Of a DNA stretch of 64,000 nt, positions 1-9,951 are shown in pieces. Made by a program: the position numbers and the translations under genes. This DNA comes from Helianthus annuus (lineage: Eukaryota > Streptophyta > Magnoliopsida > Asterales > Asteraceae), in the NCBI RefSeq assembly GCF_002127325.2, contig NC_035437.2, positions 155,417,897 through 155,481,896 of the forward strand. Reading direction: 5' to 3'. Under the pieces are notes generated by a model. It had not been told where the DNA came from, made no database searches, and saw nothing but the letters and a program-made list of their open reading frames with translations. Position 1 is the stretch's first letter; each line of letters begins with the position of its first letter.

Positions 1-1536
1 AGTGAGTAAAAATTTCATTCTCTCAGAAATGGCTTTATCACCTTGATCTTTGCATTCAATTCTAGCTCTTATATCTGCTTACCTGGCTTTGAGTTTTAGA
101 TACTCATTCATGTTTACTGGATTCCTGAAGCCAATGAGAGAGGGAAATCTTCTTTTCCAAGGATCATCTTCTGTATAGAATTGTTTCATCTCATCCTTTA
201 CAGCTTCCAATTCTAGTGGATAACTTTCAGCAACAGATACAATGTTTGCAGGGTTTACTGGTTTGGCCAGAGTTGGTGGAGTGGATGGTTGTGGTTTGAT
301 AATATTGTAAGGTATGGAGGATAATGGAGTAGGTGCTGGTAAATCATCATTATTCTTCTGAAATTTCCTTTTTCTTGTGTAAAGCTTTTTGGGTGAAGGA
401 GGTTTTGGTTGTGATGTGACACTGGGTTGTATGGTGATTGTGGGAATGGTGAGAGCAGTGGTGGATGACTGGCAAACAGCTGTTAAAACAACTGGTGTTT
501 CAACCTCTGTTGTCATTACAACTACTGATGTGTCAGTAGATGTCTTCTGCTTTTGAGCAGGTGGTGATTTGATGGGTGGTGATGTTGTTGAAATGATGGA
601 TTTTGGTGGTGAGGTGATTTTAGGTGGGCAGTGGTTGTAGTGTGTGTTGGAGTGATGGTTTTAACAACTGCTGAAACTACTGATGTACCAACAGTTGTTG
701 ATACAGCAGGGGTTACATCAGCTGTTTGGGTAGAGGTTTGGTGCTTGGAGTTTTTGGAAGATGGTTTAGAAACATGCTTTTCTGGTTCAACATAAAGGCC
801 ATCATCTATCCCTTTTTCTTCCATTCCTTAATTTTCTCCCCCTTTTTGGCATTATCTGGGGGTAATTGATCAATGAAAAGAACATTGGAAGGAGTAGTGC
901 CAGTGGTATTCAAAATGTGGGCTTTTATAGCCTTGATGTCTGCTTGGGTGTTTCTAAACCTTGACTCCATCACGTTTCTCGGTTCTTGCACATATATTGC
1001 GTGTTGCTGATCTGCCATTTGTCTCTGTTTGTCGAGCAGAGGTTGAAATAAATTCCATAGCTCATTTGCAGCAGGTGCAGGTTGTGCAGGTGCTTGAACT
1101 GGAACAGCAGTGGGTTGTGCATTTTGAGCTTTTAACAGTTGTTGCACCATATCTTTTATTTCAGCAACAGATGTTTCAAGGTTGTCAATTCTCCCCGTCA
1201 ATTCCTGATATTGTAAATCATCACCCAATTTAATGGGATCATCTTATTCCCCACCAGCAGTGGTTGTATCAATGTGTGACTTAGGAACTGAGTCACAAAA
1301 ATCATTCATTGATGCCCCTTGTTCTTGGTACTGGGGTCTTCTTCTGATAGCCTTTTGAAGGTACCAGTGGTCATAACAAACTCACTGGTGGTTCTCAGAG
1401 GTGCTATAGAAGGAATTGCCTCTAAGGAAGTCTTATTGATGTAACCAATGTCCAGGTGTAAACCAGTGGGTTCAACACTTGTAGTGGCTGCTTCACATAG
1501 ACTACCTCCAAGAGTTACTTGTAACTCAAGGGGTGT
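1..1536 (-). pseudogene. Element D env-like ORF, C-terminal part (broken)
   Basis: On the minus strand, three overlapping open stretches (1228-806, 824-522, 516-79) follow one another in different frames and look like one low-complexity protein with frameshifts. The first begins MGDDLQYQELTG. It has a heptad-like segment (about residues 8-35), then Ala/Pro/Gln-rich sequence. The second and third are Thr/Ser/Pro-rich with a basic KLYTRKRKF patch. The last stretch reads NMNEYLKLKAR before a TAA at 79-81, after which the same frame stays open to base 1. A further broken stretch lies upstream of 1228, up to about 1536. No catalytic domain is visible. The N-terminal part is at 35842-36408, and the middle was lost when element B and its later deletion formed. 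Function is unknown; structural or env-like is a guess. Confidence 0.5.
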
Positions 1537-3041
1537 TATACCATCATGTAACCTGGTCCTAAGAGAGGCCTAAGGCATATCTAAGTCATACCAAAACGGG
1601 TCAGAACTGAAGTCAAAGCAAAAGTCAAAGTTTTGCGACTTTCGGTTCCGAACCGGGTCAAAACAGTAAATGGTCGGATCAAACAAGCTTAGACCAGTTA
1701 TAATACTTATTATCAAGTTATATGAGTGATAAAACAGGTTACATGCCATCTACATTGTTAATTATGCGTTAAATCGAAAATTAGCATTCTGTTGACTTTT
1801 CTAAGCAACTTTGACCCGACATTTGGACTAGTTAGAGTGGGAATCAGAGGGTTCCCTTTTAAGGGTTTAATGCCCACATAATTACCAATATATAACTACC
1901 TTTGATTCGGCTAATCACTGGACCATTAGTGATTAATCGTTAAGTCATTCGTTAATTATGACGGATTGACTTTTAAGCTATAACTAAGCAAAAACTTAAC
2001 TAAGAAGGGTTAAGCACACTTACAGAAGCCTAGTACACGACCAGAGGTGCTTAGAGAGGATTCTTGAGCTCCAGAAATGATCAAGAATGCAGAATGAAGG
2101 TGTGGATACAATGGTTGTACATGAGGCCCTTTTATAGTGATCTTGGATGCTTAGGATCATTACAACTAAGTCTACAATGGATCCCAGATCACCAACAAGT
2201 GTCCCTGAGTCCTAGGGGTCATTTAGGGGGCGCCCATGCTGTTAATAATGGCTTCTAAGTCGGTTAAAACACCAAACAGTGCTTCTCTCCACATTTTTTG
2301 TATCTGGGAGGCTGACGCGGCCCGCATCAGAGGTCCTGCAACTCTTACGCGGCCCGTATGAATCTTCCTGTCAGAGCCCATATCTTTTACTGTCCACGCG
2401 GCCCGCGTAAGCTCAATGCAACTCTTACGCAGCCCGCCTGAGACCTGCTGTAAGATTTTTCAAATCTTTTTACATTATTGCAGTTGGCTCTTGGCGTTTC
2501 GAAGGGGTAACTTTGCACTTTGGGCTTTTCTTATTTACGTATAAGGGCCTCGTGACTTTTACCCAACTTATTAATCCTCGGTTCGTTTATTACTACCCGA
2601 AAAGTCATAACTTTCAATGTTGACGCTTTTAACCCCTCACATACGAATTTGATCATAACTTTCTCATTTTATAACGGAACTTTATGAAATTTACATCGTG
2701 CATTCTAGTGAGCATAATTTACCGCTACAAAGCCTCAGGTTTGTTAAAGGGTCACTCAGAGGTATAACTTAAGCATGTTGACACATTTAACCCCTGCAGT
2801 TTGAAATCTCTTACTTTCTTCCACATTTCGTTCCGTATGATCCATGATTCATTCGTTTGAAGGTACGAGCATCATGTAGGGTTACTGTAAAGTATATTCA
2901 TCCCTTATTGACATTTTGAACCCTTGAATTCACATACTTTCTATGTTTATCAACTTTAGTCCCTCTGAAGTATTTATTACCACGTGCAAACTTATGACAC
3001 GTGTCATTACTTTAGAGGATGCAAAATTTCAAGGTGTTACA
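1537..3041 (-). repeat. Truncated 3' LTR of element B
   Basis: The sequence aligns to 25610-27114 of the B 5' LTR and ends at 3041 in the LTR terminus (plus-strand ...AAGGTGTTACA). About 1.8 kb that should lie to the left (the U5 side, ending TGTCACACCCCG on the plus strand) is missing. The break joins env-like sequence of element D directly at a GTTATACC shared by both sides. It keeps four copies of the GC-rich GCGGCCCGCG-type motif (about 2320-2440) and the minus-strand TATA and donor region. Confidence 0.85.
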
Positions 3042-3058
3042 TCCTCACCCCCTTAAAA
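3042..3058 (-). other. Polypurine tract of element B
   Basis: On the minus strand CTTTTAAGGGGGTGAGGA lies directly against the 3' LTR start. The same tract precedes the 3' LTRs of elements A and E. It would prime plus-strand DNA synthesis. Confidence 0.75.
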
Positions 3059-3077
3059 GAAATCTCGACCTCGAGAT

Positions 3078-4229
3078 TTACTGAAACAAATGAGGGTACT
3101 TTTCTTTCATTGTGGACTCTACCTCCCACGTGTACTCGGGACCTCTACGGGCATCCCATTTTACCTTTACAATCGGTATATACTTCCTTCGAAGCTTCTT
3201 AACCTGTCGATCCTCGATTGACACAGGTTTTTCAACAAACTTCAAGCTTTCATCGATGTGCACATCTGTATGCGGTATAACTAGTGATTCGTCAGCAAAA
3301 CACTTCTTTAGATTGCAGATGTGGAAAACATTATGAATACTACTGAGCTCTTCAGGTAAGTTTAACTTATAGGCAACCGATCCGACACGTTTGATGATCT
3401 CGAAGGGTTCAATGTATCTCGAGCTTAACTTGCCTTTTCTTACCAAATCGCATCACTCCCTTCCAGGGTGATACTTTAAGCAATACCTTGTCACCTACCT
3501 CGAAGTTAAAAGGTTTACGCTTCAAATCTGCGTAGCTTTTCTGCCTATCTCGGGCAGCTTTCAAACGGTCACGAATTTGGACAATCTTGTCCGTCGTTTC
3601 AAATATTATTTCAGGTCCTGTCATCTGGACATCTCCAACTTCCGCCCAACAAACGGGCGTTCTACACTTTCTACCATACAAGGCTTCGAAAGGAGCAGCT
3701 TTAATGCTCGTATGGTAGCTATTGTTATATGAGAACTCGACTAATGGTAGGTGGTTATCCCAACTACCACCTAAGTCAATCACACATGCACGAAGCATGT
3801 CTTCCAATGTTTGGATTGTACGCTCACTCTGTCCGTCCGTCTGAGGATGGTAAGTCATACTGAAGTTTAAGCGCGAACCCAAAGATTGTTGGAAACTTTT
3901 CCAAAAATGTGACGTGTATCTGGTATCCCTGTCAGAGATAATAGACACAGGCACGCCATGTAGAGACACAATCTTATCTACGTACAATTGGGCTAACATG
4001 TCGGAGCTATAAGTCTCCTTAATGGGTAGGAAATATGCTGACTTAGTCAACCTATCAACTATCACCCATATCGTATCATCTCCTTTCCTTGTCTTCGGCA
4101 ACTTGGTAATGAAATCCATCGTCACCATTTCCCACTTCCACTCGGGAAGTTCAGGATGTTGCAGCAAACCTGATGGCTTCTGATGTTCAGCTTTGACTTG
4201 CGCACAAGTCAAACATTTTGCTACATAGG
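3078..4229 (-). pseudogene. Element B pol, 3' part: integrase core and chromodomain
   Basis: Minus-strand coding sequence beginning where element A cut the gene, just before the integrase [11 protein letters not shown] motif. It holds the catalytic core ([31 protein letters not shown]) and the C-terminal region with [11 protein letters not shown] Tekay-type chromodomain follows ([13 protein letters not shown]..., [15 protein letters not shown]) and ends YPHLFQ. One frameshift near 3430 separates the core (4212-3409) from the chromodomain part (3446-3078). The 5' continuation is at 17941. The integrase would insert element cDNA, and the chromodomain probably targets heterochromatin. Confidence 0.85.
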
Positions 4230-7200
4230 TGTAACACCTCGAAATTTTGTGTCCAATAATGTATTGACACGTGTCTTAAGTTTACATGTGGCGTTTTATA
4301 TTTAATAAAGGACTAATGTTGACAAACCTTGAAAGTATATAAATTTGAGGGTTATAAATGTCAAACAAGGGTAAGTATACTGTATAAGTAACCCTAAATG
4401 GTGCTCGTACCTTCAAACGAATAAATCATGGATCGTACGGAAGCGAAACGCGGAAGAAAGTGAGAGATTACAAGCTGCGGGGGTTAACTGTGTCAACATG
4501 TTAAATTATACCTCTGAGTGACCCTTTGACGTACCCGAGGCTTTGTAACAGTAAAATACGCTCACTAGAATATACTGTATAAATTCCGCGAAGCTCCGTT
4601 TTAAAACGAGAAAGTAATGATCAAATTCGTATGAGAAGGGTTAAAAGCGTCAACAATGAAAGTCAAGGCTTTCCGAATAATTAACAAGATAACCGGGGAC
4701 TTAACAATGTGGGTAAATAACACGAGGCCCTTAGTTGTAAATAATCAAGGGCCAAATCGCAAAGTTACCCCTTCAAACCCGAAAGGTCAGGTTAATAATT
4801 ACAGAAGATTTCGTTATTAATTACCAGATTCTAGTCATGATTACAAAAGATTTAAAATTCCTGAAAAACCAACCTCTCGCGGGCCGCGTAAAGGTTTGGG
4901 TTAAGTTGAGGCGGGCCGCGAGCCTCCTGGTTGAACGCGTCTGATTTTAAACTTCAGGCGGCCCGCGTAAAAAGTGCATGGTTCTTCCATGCGGGCCGCG
5001 TGAGACGCCCAGATGCAGAATGTTTGGACAGACTTGCCTTTTGAGCTAGTGATTGACCAAATGAGCAATAAGTGAAGCATGGGTGCCCTTTACTTGCCTC
5101 CTAGCATCAAGGGCCACCTGCCCATCATCCATACTCACTTGTAGACTGATGTGTGATGATCTAGAGGCCTTTCTTGCACTATAAATAGGCATGCTTGGTT
5201 CACAACTAAATCACACTTCAAAACACACCTTCTGCTCATTTCTCAAGCTCCCAAGCTTTCTTCTAACATTCCTAATTCGTGCACAAGTCTCTGTAAGTAT
5301 GCCAAACCTTCTATGGCCTTGTTTTTGCTTAGTTTAGCCTAAAAGTCAATCCGTCGTAACTAACGATTGACTTTGCGATAAATCACAAATGGTTCAGTGA
5401 ATTGTCGAATCAAAAGTAGTTATGTGTTGGTAATTATGTGGGTAATAAACCTCTAAAAGGGTTCCCCCTGATCACCACCCTAACTAGTTCAAATGTCGAG
5501 TCAAACGCATGCTTAAAAAGTCAACATAAAGCCGTTTTTGCGAATCTTACATAATCTGTAATATAGATGCTATGCAACCTGTTTAGACACTCATAAAACA
5601 TGATATTAAATATATAAACTTGTCCAAACTCGTTTGATTCGGCCTTTTGCTATATGGACCCGGTTCGGAGCCGAATGTCGCAAAAGTTTGACTTTTGCAT
5701 TGACTTCAGTTCTGACCCGTTTTAGTGCAATGTAGGTATGCCTTAGGACTCTCTTAGGACCAGGTCACGTGATGGTTTCACCTTCTGTGACCGATTCGTT
5801 GTTTGTCCGAGTCTTTTACGCATTTCCGTTAATTACTTAAAAAGTTGACCGTAACGCCCTTTTAAAATAAAACGAGTATTTCGGACACGTGAAGGGACCA
5901 TAACCTTGCTTACTAAATTCTAAGCATGTCCCTAAAGTTTCACGCCAATCCGAGCTCTAGAATGGGAGTTATGCTAAATAGCGCATTTATAAGAAACTTT
6001 TGTAATAAACGGCGCAATTAGCATAACGCCTACCTAAACCAAGATTTCGTCACCAAAACTTTTACCCACTGTAGTAAAATAATATTTTGGGATTTTTAAA
6101 GATTTTAATTAATTTTAACCTGCTCATAACCTGCGGTTATGGCTACGGTTCGGTAAATACCGAATATGCCCTTTTCGGCCAAAACTTGAGTTCTACAAGG
6201 TCTTTTGACCCGATTCCAGTTGCTACTGATTTTAATTAATAAATAAAGTATTTTACACTTATTAAACTGATCGGGAAACTCAGGTTTCCTGTAGAACTCA
6301 GAAATCCCTTTAAAAGTCTTTAAAATGACCGGAAAACCCCTACGGGGCGTATAATGAACTAAAACTCGTTACGGGCATTATGGAAGGTATCCTACTGATA
6401 CCACAACCTCTTTAAAGTATATTGACTTAGGAAAACAGTGTAGGACTCCTACGGTTACCCGTTGCGCCTATTGCGCGCACGGTTCGGCTTATGTAACTAG
6501 TTTACATAAATTAGCCGATACGGGTCAAACCATATCATTTTGACCCCAAGATTCAGAGTGTGAATATTAAACCCGTATAAAACAAGTCTCCGAACTTGTT
6601 GGGTCAGAATCACATTCCATTCTCGGTTTTCGCCTTTCACGCGATTAAACCGTATCTATCCCTTGAAACTGACCGGTCTAGGCTACGGCTAATATAAAGA
6701 CCCGTTAGGATTCTAATAGGTTATTTTAAAACCTTCGTTCCAGAATAGGAGCCCCAGTAAAAGATATCTGTGATTTAACCGATTAAGGACAATACTTGCA
6801 AAGGTAAATACTTTTAACTTATTTTCCCTTATACGGGCTTGGGTTACGGTATATAAAATACCGCTTGATTGAGCATCAAATCTTCCATCGCTTAGGTGGT
6901 TAATTGAATAATTTGATCGGCTCATTTAAACAGTCTTGTTACTTAAAAGCCTTTGGGGGGTTAATGACCATGTCCCGGATATCCTTGGCATCATTCGAAG
7001 AAATGGCCACGACCTTGACAGTCGGGTGTAGGCGTACACCCGGTATTATGTCTATACTATTAAAAGACGTAGCCGATGGTTTACCCACCTCGGTTTTACG
7101 CAATGTGGTGTGTCTATTGATCTTTAACCCGGACTAGATCCGGGCTACTGAACGCATAGAAGGAACATGTAATTCGTTCACAAGATTATAATTTTTAAAT

Positions 7201-7618
7201 AATTCTTCCAAGTTATAAAAGAATTTGTGCCTCGTACATTCAAATCAATTTTTTTAAACATTTTTCAAAAGTGTCGGTTGAATGTATTTACCAGTGTAAA
7301 CTGACGTATTTTCCCAAAAAGATTAAGTGCAGGTACTACACGTAATCGGCTGGCAATAGCTCCTTAGCATCTTAAGAAGTCTCGCAAGCTTGATGTCTTA
7401 TCTGTTGAACAATATTTTTATTTATTTTGATCCCTCCTGTGGATACTATTCAACTACTTGTGATACATTTGATATTATAGTAAATGGTTGAATCATATTT
7501 ATCTTTATGCTTCCGCTGTGCATTTATATATTGTGGTTTGACTATATTGTTGCCAACTACGTCACGGTAATCCCCCTCGGGGCCCACCGGTGATACACGT
7601 GGAAATCGGGGTGTGACA
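4230..7618 (+). repeat. Element A 5' LTR
   Basis: 3389-bp LTR with TGTAACAC...TGTGACA ends. U3 runs to about 5205, with four GC-rich motifs and a TATA box. About 2.4 kb of R/U5 follows, unusually long and full of short ORFs. The small ORFs at 6713-6925 (minus) and 6904-7137 (plus) recur in the other LTR and in LTR E with decay, and I do not regard them as genes. Confidence 0.95.
4879..5294 (+). promoter_or_regulatory. LTR promoter of element A: GC-box array, TATA box, leader and splice donor
   Basis: Four copies of GCGGGCCGCG or its inverse lie at 4879, 4911, 4958 and 4991. A TATA box CTATAAATA is at 5179-5187. The predicted leader from about 5205 to 5292 contains no ATG and ends CTCT|GTAAGTATG, a consensus plant 5' splice site with GT at 5293, 114 nt after the TATA start. 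The promoter call rests on motif and position; the donor is a prediction. Confidence 0.65.
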
Positions 7619-7621
7619 GGT

Positions 7622-7634
7622 TGGTATCAGAGCC
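7622..7634 (+). other. Primer binding site, tRNA-iMet (element A)
   Basis: TGGTATCAGAGCC begins four bases after the LTR end at 7618 and matches the 3' end of initiator methionine tRNA used by many plant LTR elements. Confidence 0.9.
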
Positions 7635-7793
7635 AACATTGAGTGAATTAAACACTATCCTAATGTGTTTAATCTCAGTGACACAATTGCACATACTTGA
7701 GTCTAGACAAGAACATAGGACAAATTCGAATTGTTATTCCAAATTTGTCTTTTTCTTTTATTATTGTATTTAAAGTTTTAAAAAGCAGGAAAT

Positions 7794-9002
7794 ATGCCAC
7801 CTGTGATCTTCCGAGGAAGAGGAAGGGGAAGAAGAGGCAGAGGAGAGATCGTTACTCACCACGATCACGAAGCTGGACCTTCAAATACGCGAGCTCCTTC
7901 GACCACAAGGAGTGAAGAACCGCAAAGGCGAAGAGACCTTTATGAACCTGCGAGGCATTCCACCTCGCATAGCTCGACGCCATCATACCGGCACTCATTC
8001 GGGCCAAATTCCGAAAATGATCCCAACAACCCGCAACCCTCCTTCATACCTCTACAGCGTTCGGTATCGCACCGAAATTTTGACGACCCTACTCCATACT
8101 TCAGAGGTCAGTTTAATCCAGCTGACTACATCCAGGAACCTTCAGGCTTTGTTCCGTTAGGACCACAAGATCACTTCTCCGAAGATCATATGGACGAGGA
8201 TACTGATCTGACTGAACCTGCTCGTGGTACGCCCACGCATCCAATAGAAATCTCTGATGGGTCATCCTATCATGGTACACCCTATCAGGAACCAGATAGT
8301 TTCATGGCGTTGTTTAATCAACACGAGTGGTACCACACACCACAGACATCACAACAGCCGCAACATCCGCGAGATCCCTCCGAGGATCCACGTTTCGTGG
8401 CAGTTACGCCACCACCTCCGCCACCGGTACAGCCAGTAATGCCTGATCCGCCAAGGCGTGGGAGGACAAATGCTCGTATGTCCACACGAGGAGGGGAATT
8501 CCACTTCAGCACCCCTCGACACTCTAGTAGTAGCCACTACCCGCCACTACAAGAAGAAGGACCTTCAAGTCCTGTACAGGAGGCGAACTCCGCACCAGCT
8601 GCACCAACTTCGCCACCATTTGGGTATGACCACCCAATACCTGCGTACACGGGCCCAACGGCTTACAACCCTTTCGAACCGTCATCACAAGCACATTACA
8701 ACTACAACTATGAGCGCGACCCATATGTGGTAGCGGCTAGGTATAATGCACGCTATCCTGACGGAGCTCATGGGAACATGGGAGTACCGGACTACTTAGC
8801 TCATGGGTATCCAGCACCTCCCAGACCTCCAGTTCCGCAACCGGCGACACAACCGCGTTTCTCTCCTCCCGAACAAGAAGAAATACTCCACCGCTTAAGC
8901 CGTGTGGAAAGAGACTTCGAGGAAGAACGTAAGAGCCACCGAGGATTCCTCAAGGGCTTAGCAAACCTACTGAAGGGCAAGAAGAAGAAACGTGATCATT
9001 AG
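7794..9002 (+). CDS. ORF1 of element A, proline- and arginine-rich protein upstream of gag
   Basis: A 402-codon open frame between the primer site and gag, not part of Gag or Pol. It starts MPPVIFRGRGRGRRGRGE, an RGG-like basic stretch that suggests RNA binding. Residues about 20-340 are rich in Pro/Ser/Thr/Tyr and low in predicted structure, with a PPPPPP run. The end (about 355-402) is charged and helical (EEILHRLSRVERDFEEERKS) and then very basic (LLKGKKKKRDH). The start fits because element B has an ORF with the same MPP start and the same blocks (PSYRHSF, MSTRGG, FHFSTPRHSS). An acceptor-like GCAG lies five bases before the ATG. Function unknown. Unlike gag-pol it has no stop or frameshift here. 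Confidence 0.7.
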   Translation: MPPVIFRGRGRGRRGRGEIVTHHDHEAGPSNTRAPSTTRSEEPQRRRDLYEPARHSTSHSSTPSYRHSFGPNSENDPNNPQPSFIPLQRSVSHRNFDDPTPYFRGQFNPADYIQEPSGFVPLGPQDHFSEDHMDEDTDLTEPARGTPTHPIEISDGSSYHGTPYQEPDSFMALFNQHEWYHTPQTSQQPQHPRDPSEDPRFVAVTPPPPPPVQPVMPDPPRRGRTNARMSTRGGEFHFSTPRHSSSSHYPPLQEEGPSSPVQEANSAPAAPTSPPFGYDHPIPAYTGPTAYNPFEPSSQAHYNYNYERDPYVVAARYNARYPDGAHGNMGVPDYLAHGYPAPPRPPVPQPATQPRFSPPEQEEILHRLSRVERDFEEERKSHRGFLKGLANLLKGKKKKRDH

Positions 9003-9041
9003 TCCTTATGTATGTTCTAATGTAATGTTTATTTTAAAAGA

Positions 9042-9140
9042 AGTCCCTGCGTGGACGTTTATCGTATTTCAGTCCCTACGTGGACTTATCTTTTAGTCCC
9101 TGCATGGACACTTATCTTGTATTAGTCCCTGCGTGGACTT
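9042..9140 (+). repeat. Short tandem repeat after ORF1 (element A)
   Basis: Four imperfect copies of an AGTCCCTGCGTGGAC core with 10-15 bp spacers begin about 40 bases after the ORF1 stop. The core is an interrupted inverted repeat (GTCC...GGAC). The same core is present seven times at the same place in element B (22160-22350). Confidence 0.85.
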
Positions 9141-9951
9141 GTCTCTTGTTTTAACCTCTATGTAGGTATGTACTGTTTAAAAAGTCCCGTTTAGGGCAGT
9201 GTGTAATCGTATTAAAATTATGGAATGTTATATTATGAATTTCATTTTGTTATTACTATATATGAAATAAATCAAACCATTCCTTTTAATTTGATCTGCC
9301 TAAATAGAGAATCTTCAGAGTGAAACCTAGCCAGGTGTCTTTTAAGATCCGGCCAAGATGGTAAGACCTAATTAAAAGATTCAGATCCCCTGTTAACCTC
9401 TGTAAGCATGTTAACAAACATGACAGATGTGATTCGTTAAAGTCACACACGTCATTCTTATACAAGAATCCTTTAAAGGATTCCAAAGCCCAAATTAATG
9501 ATATAATAAATCATGGGTTAAATCATCAATAAAGGTGATCACTTGTTAAACATCCATTAGCGATGTAGTGCCTAAGGGCCGAATTATCAAACATCCGTTA
9601 GTGATGTAGTGCCTACGAGCCATACTTGTTGTCGTCATAAGACAAAAGACAGTGGTGGTCTATGACTCCCTGTCAGAAGAAGGTAAAAGAACTACGATTC
9701 AAACCTTCATACCTTGATTCTCCGTAATCTCGGCTAAAGATTATAATAACGTCCTCGTGACTAGGCTTTTATGCCACTAGCAATATTAATTGTGATTAGG
9801 ATAAGTATGTTCAAATCCTAAATATAAAGTGAATAACAAATTAACCGGATGTGGTCTTCGTTACCATGGTTAATGAATTGCCATAAAAGACAATTCAATA
9901 ATAAACTCCTAAATAGAATTTCATTATCTTCTGCAGCAGATACAAGCTGCT
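9141..9951 (+). other. Noncoding spacer between ORF1 and gag-pol (element A)
   Basis: No gene is seen. It contains a direct duplication of about 29 bp around CATCCRTTAGYGATGTAGTG (about 9550-9576 and 9590-9616); element B has one copy. At its end a pyrimidine-rich stretch and CTGCAGCAG (AG at 9935-9936 and 9938-9939) form a 3' splice-site-like sequence 12-16 bases before the gag ATG at 9952. Confidence 0.6.

Noticed and set aside
6904..7137. Open frame of 77 codons in the 5' LTR, with a near-identical copy at 17221-17454
   Set aside because: It lies in R/U5 of both A LTRs and is decayed in LTR E; identity reflects the LTR pair, not coding selection.
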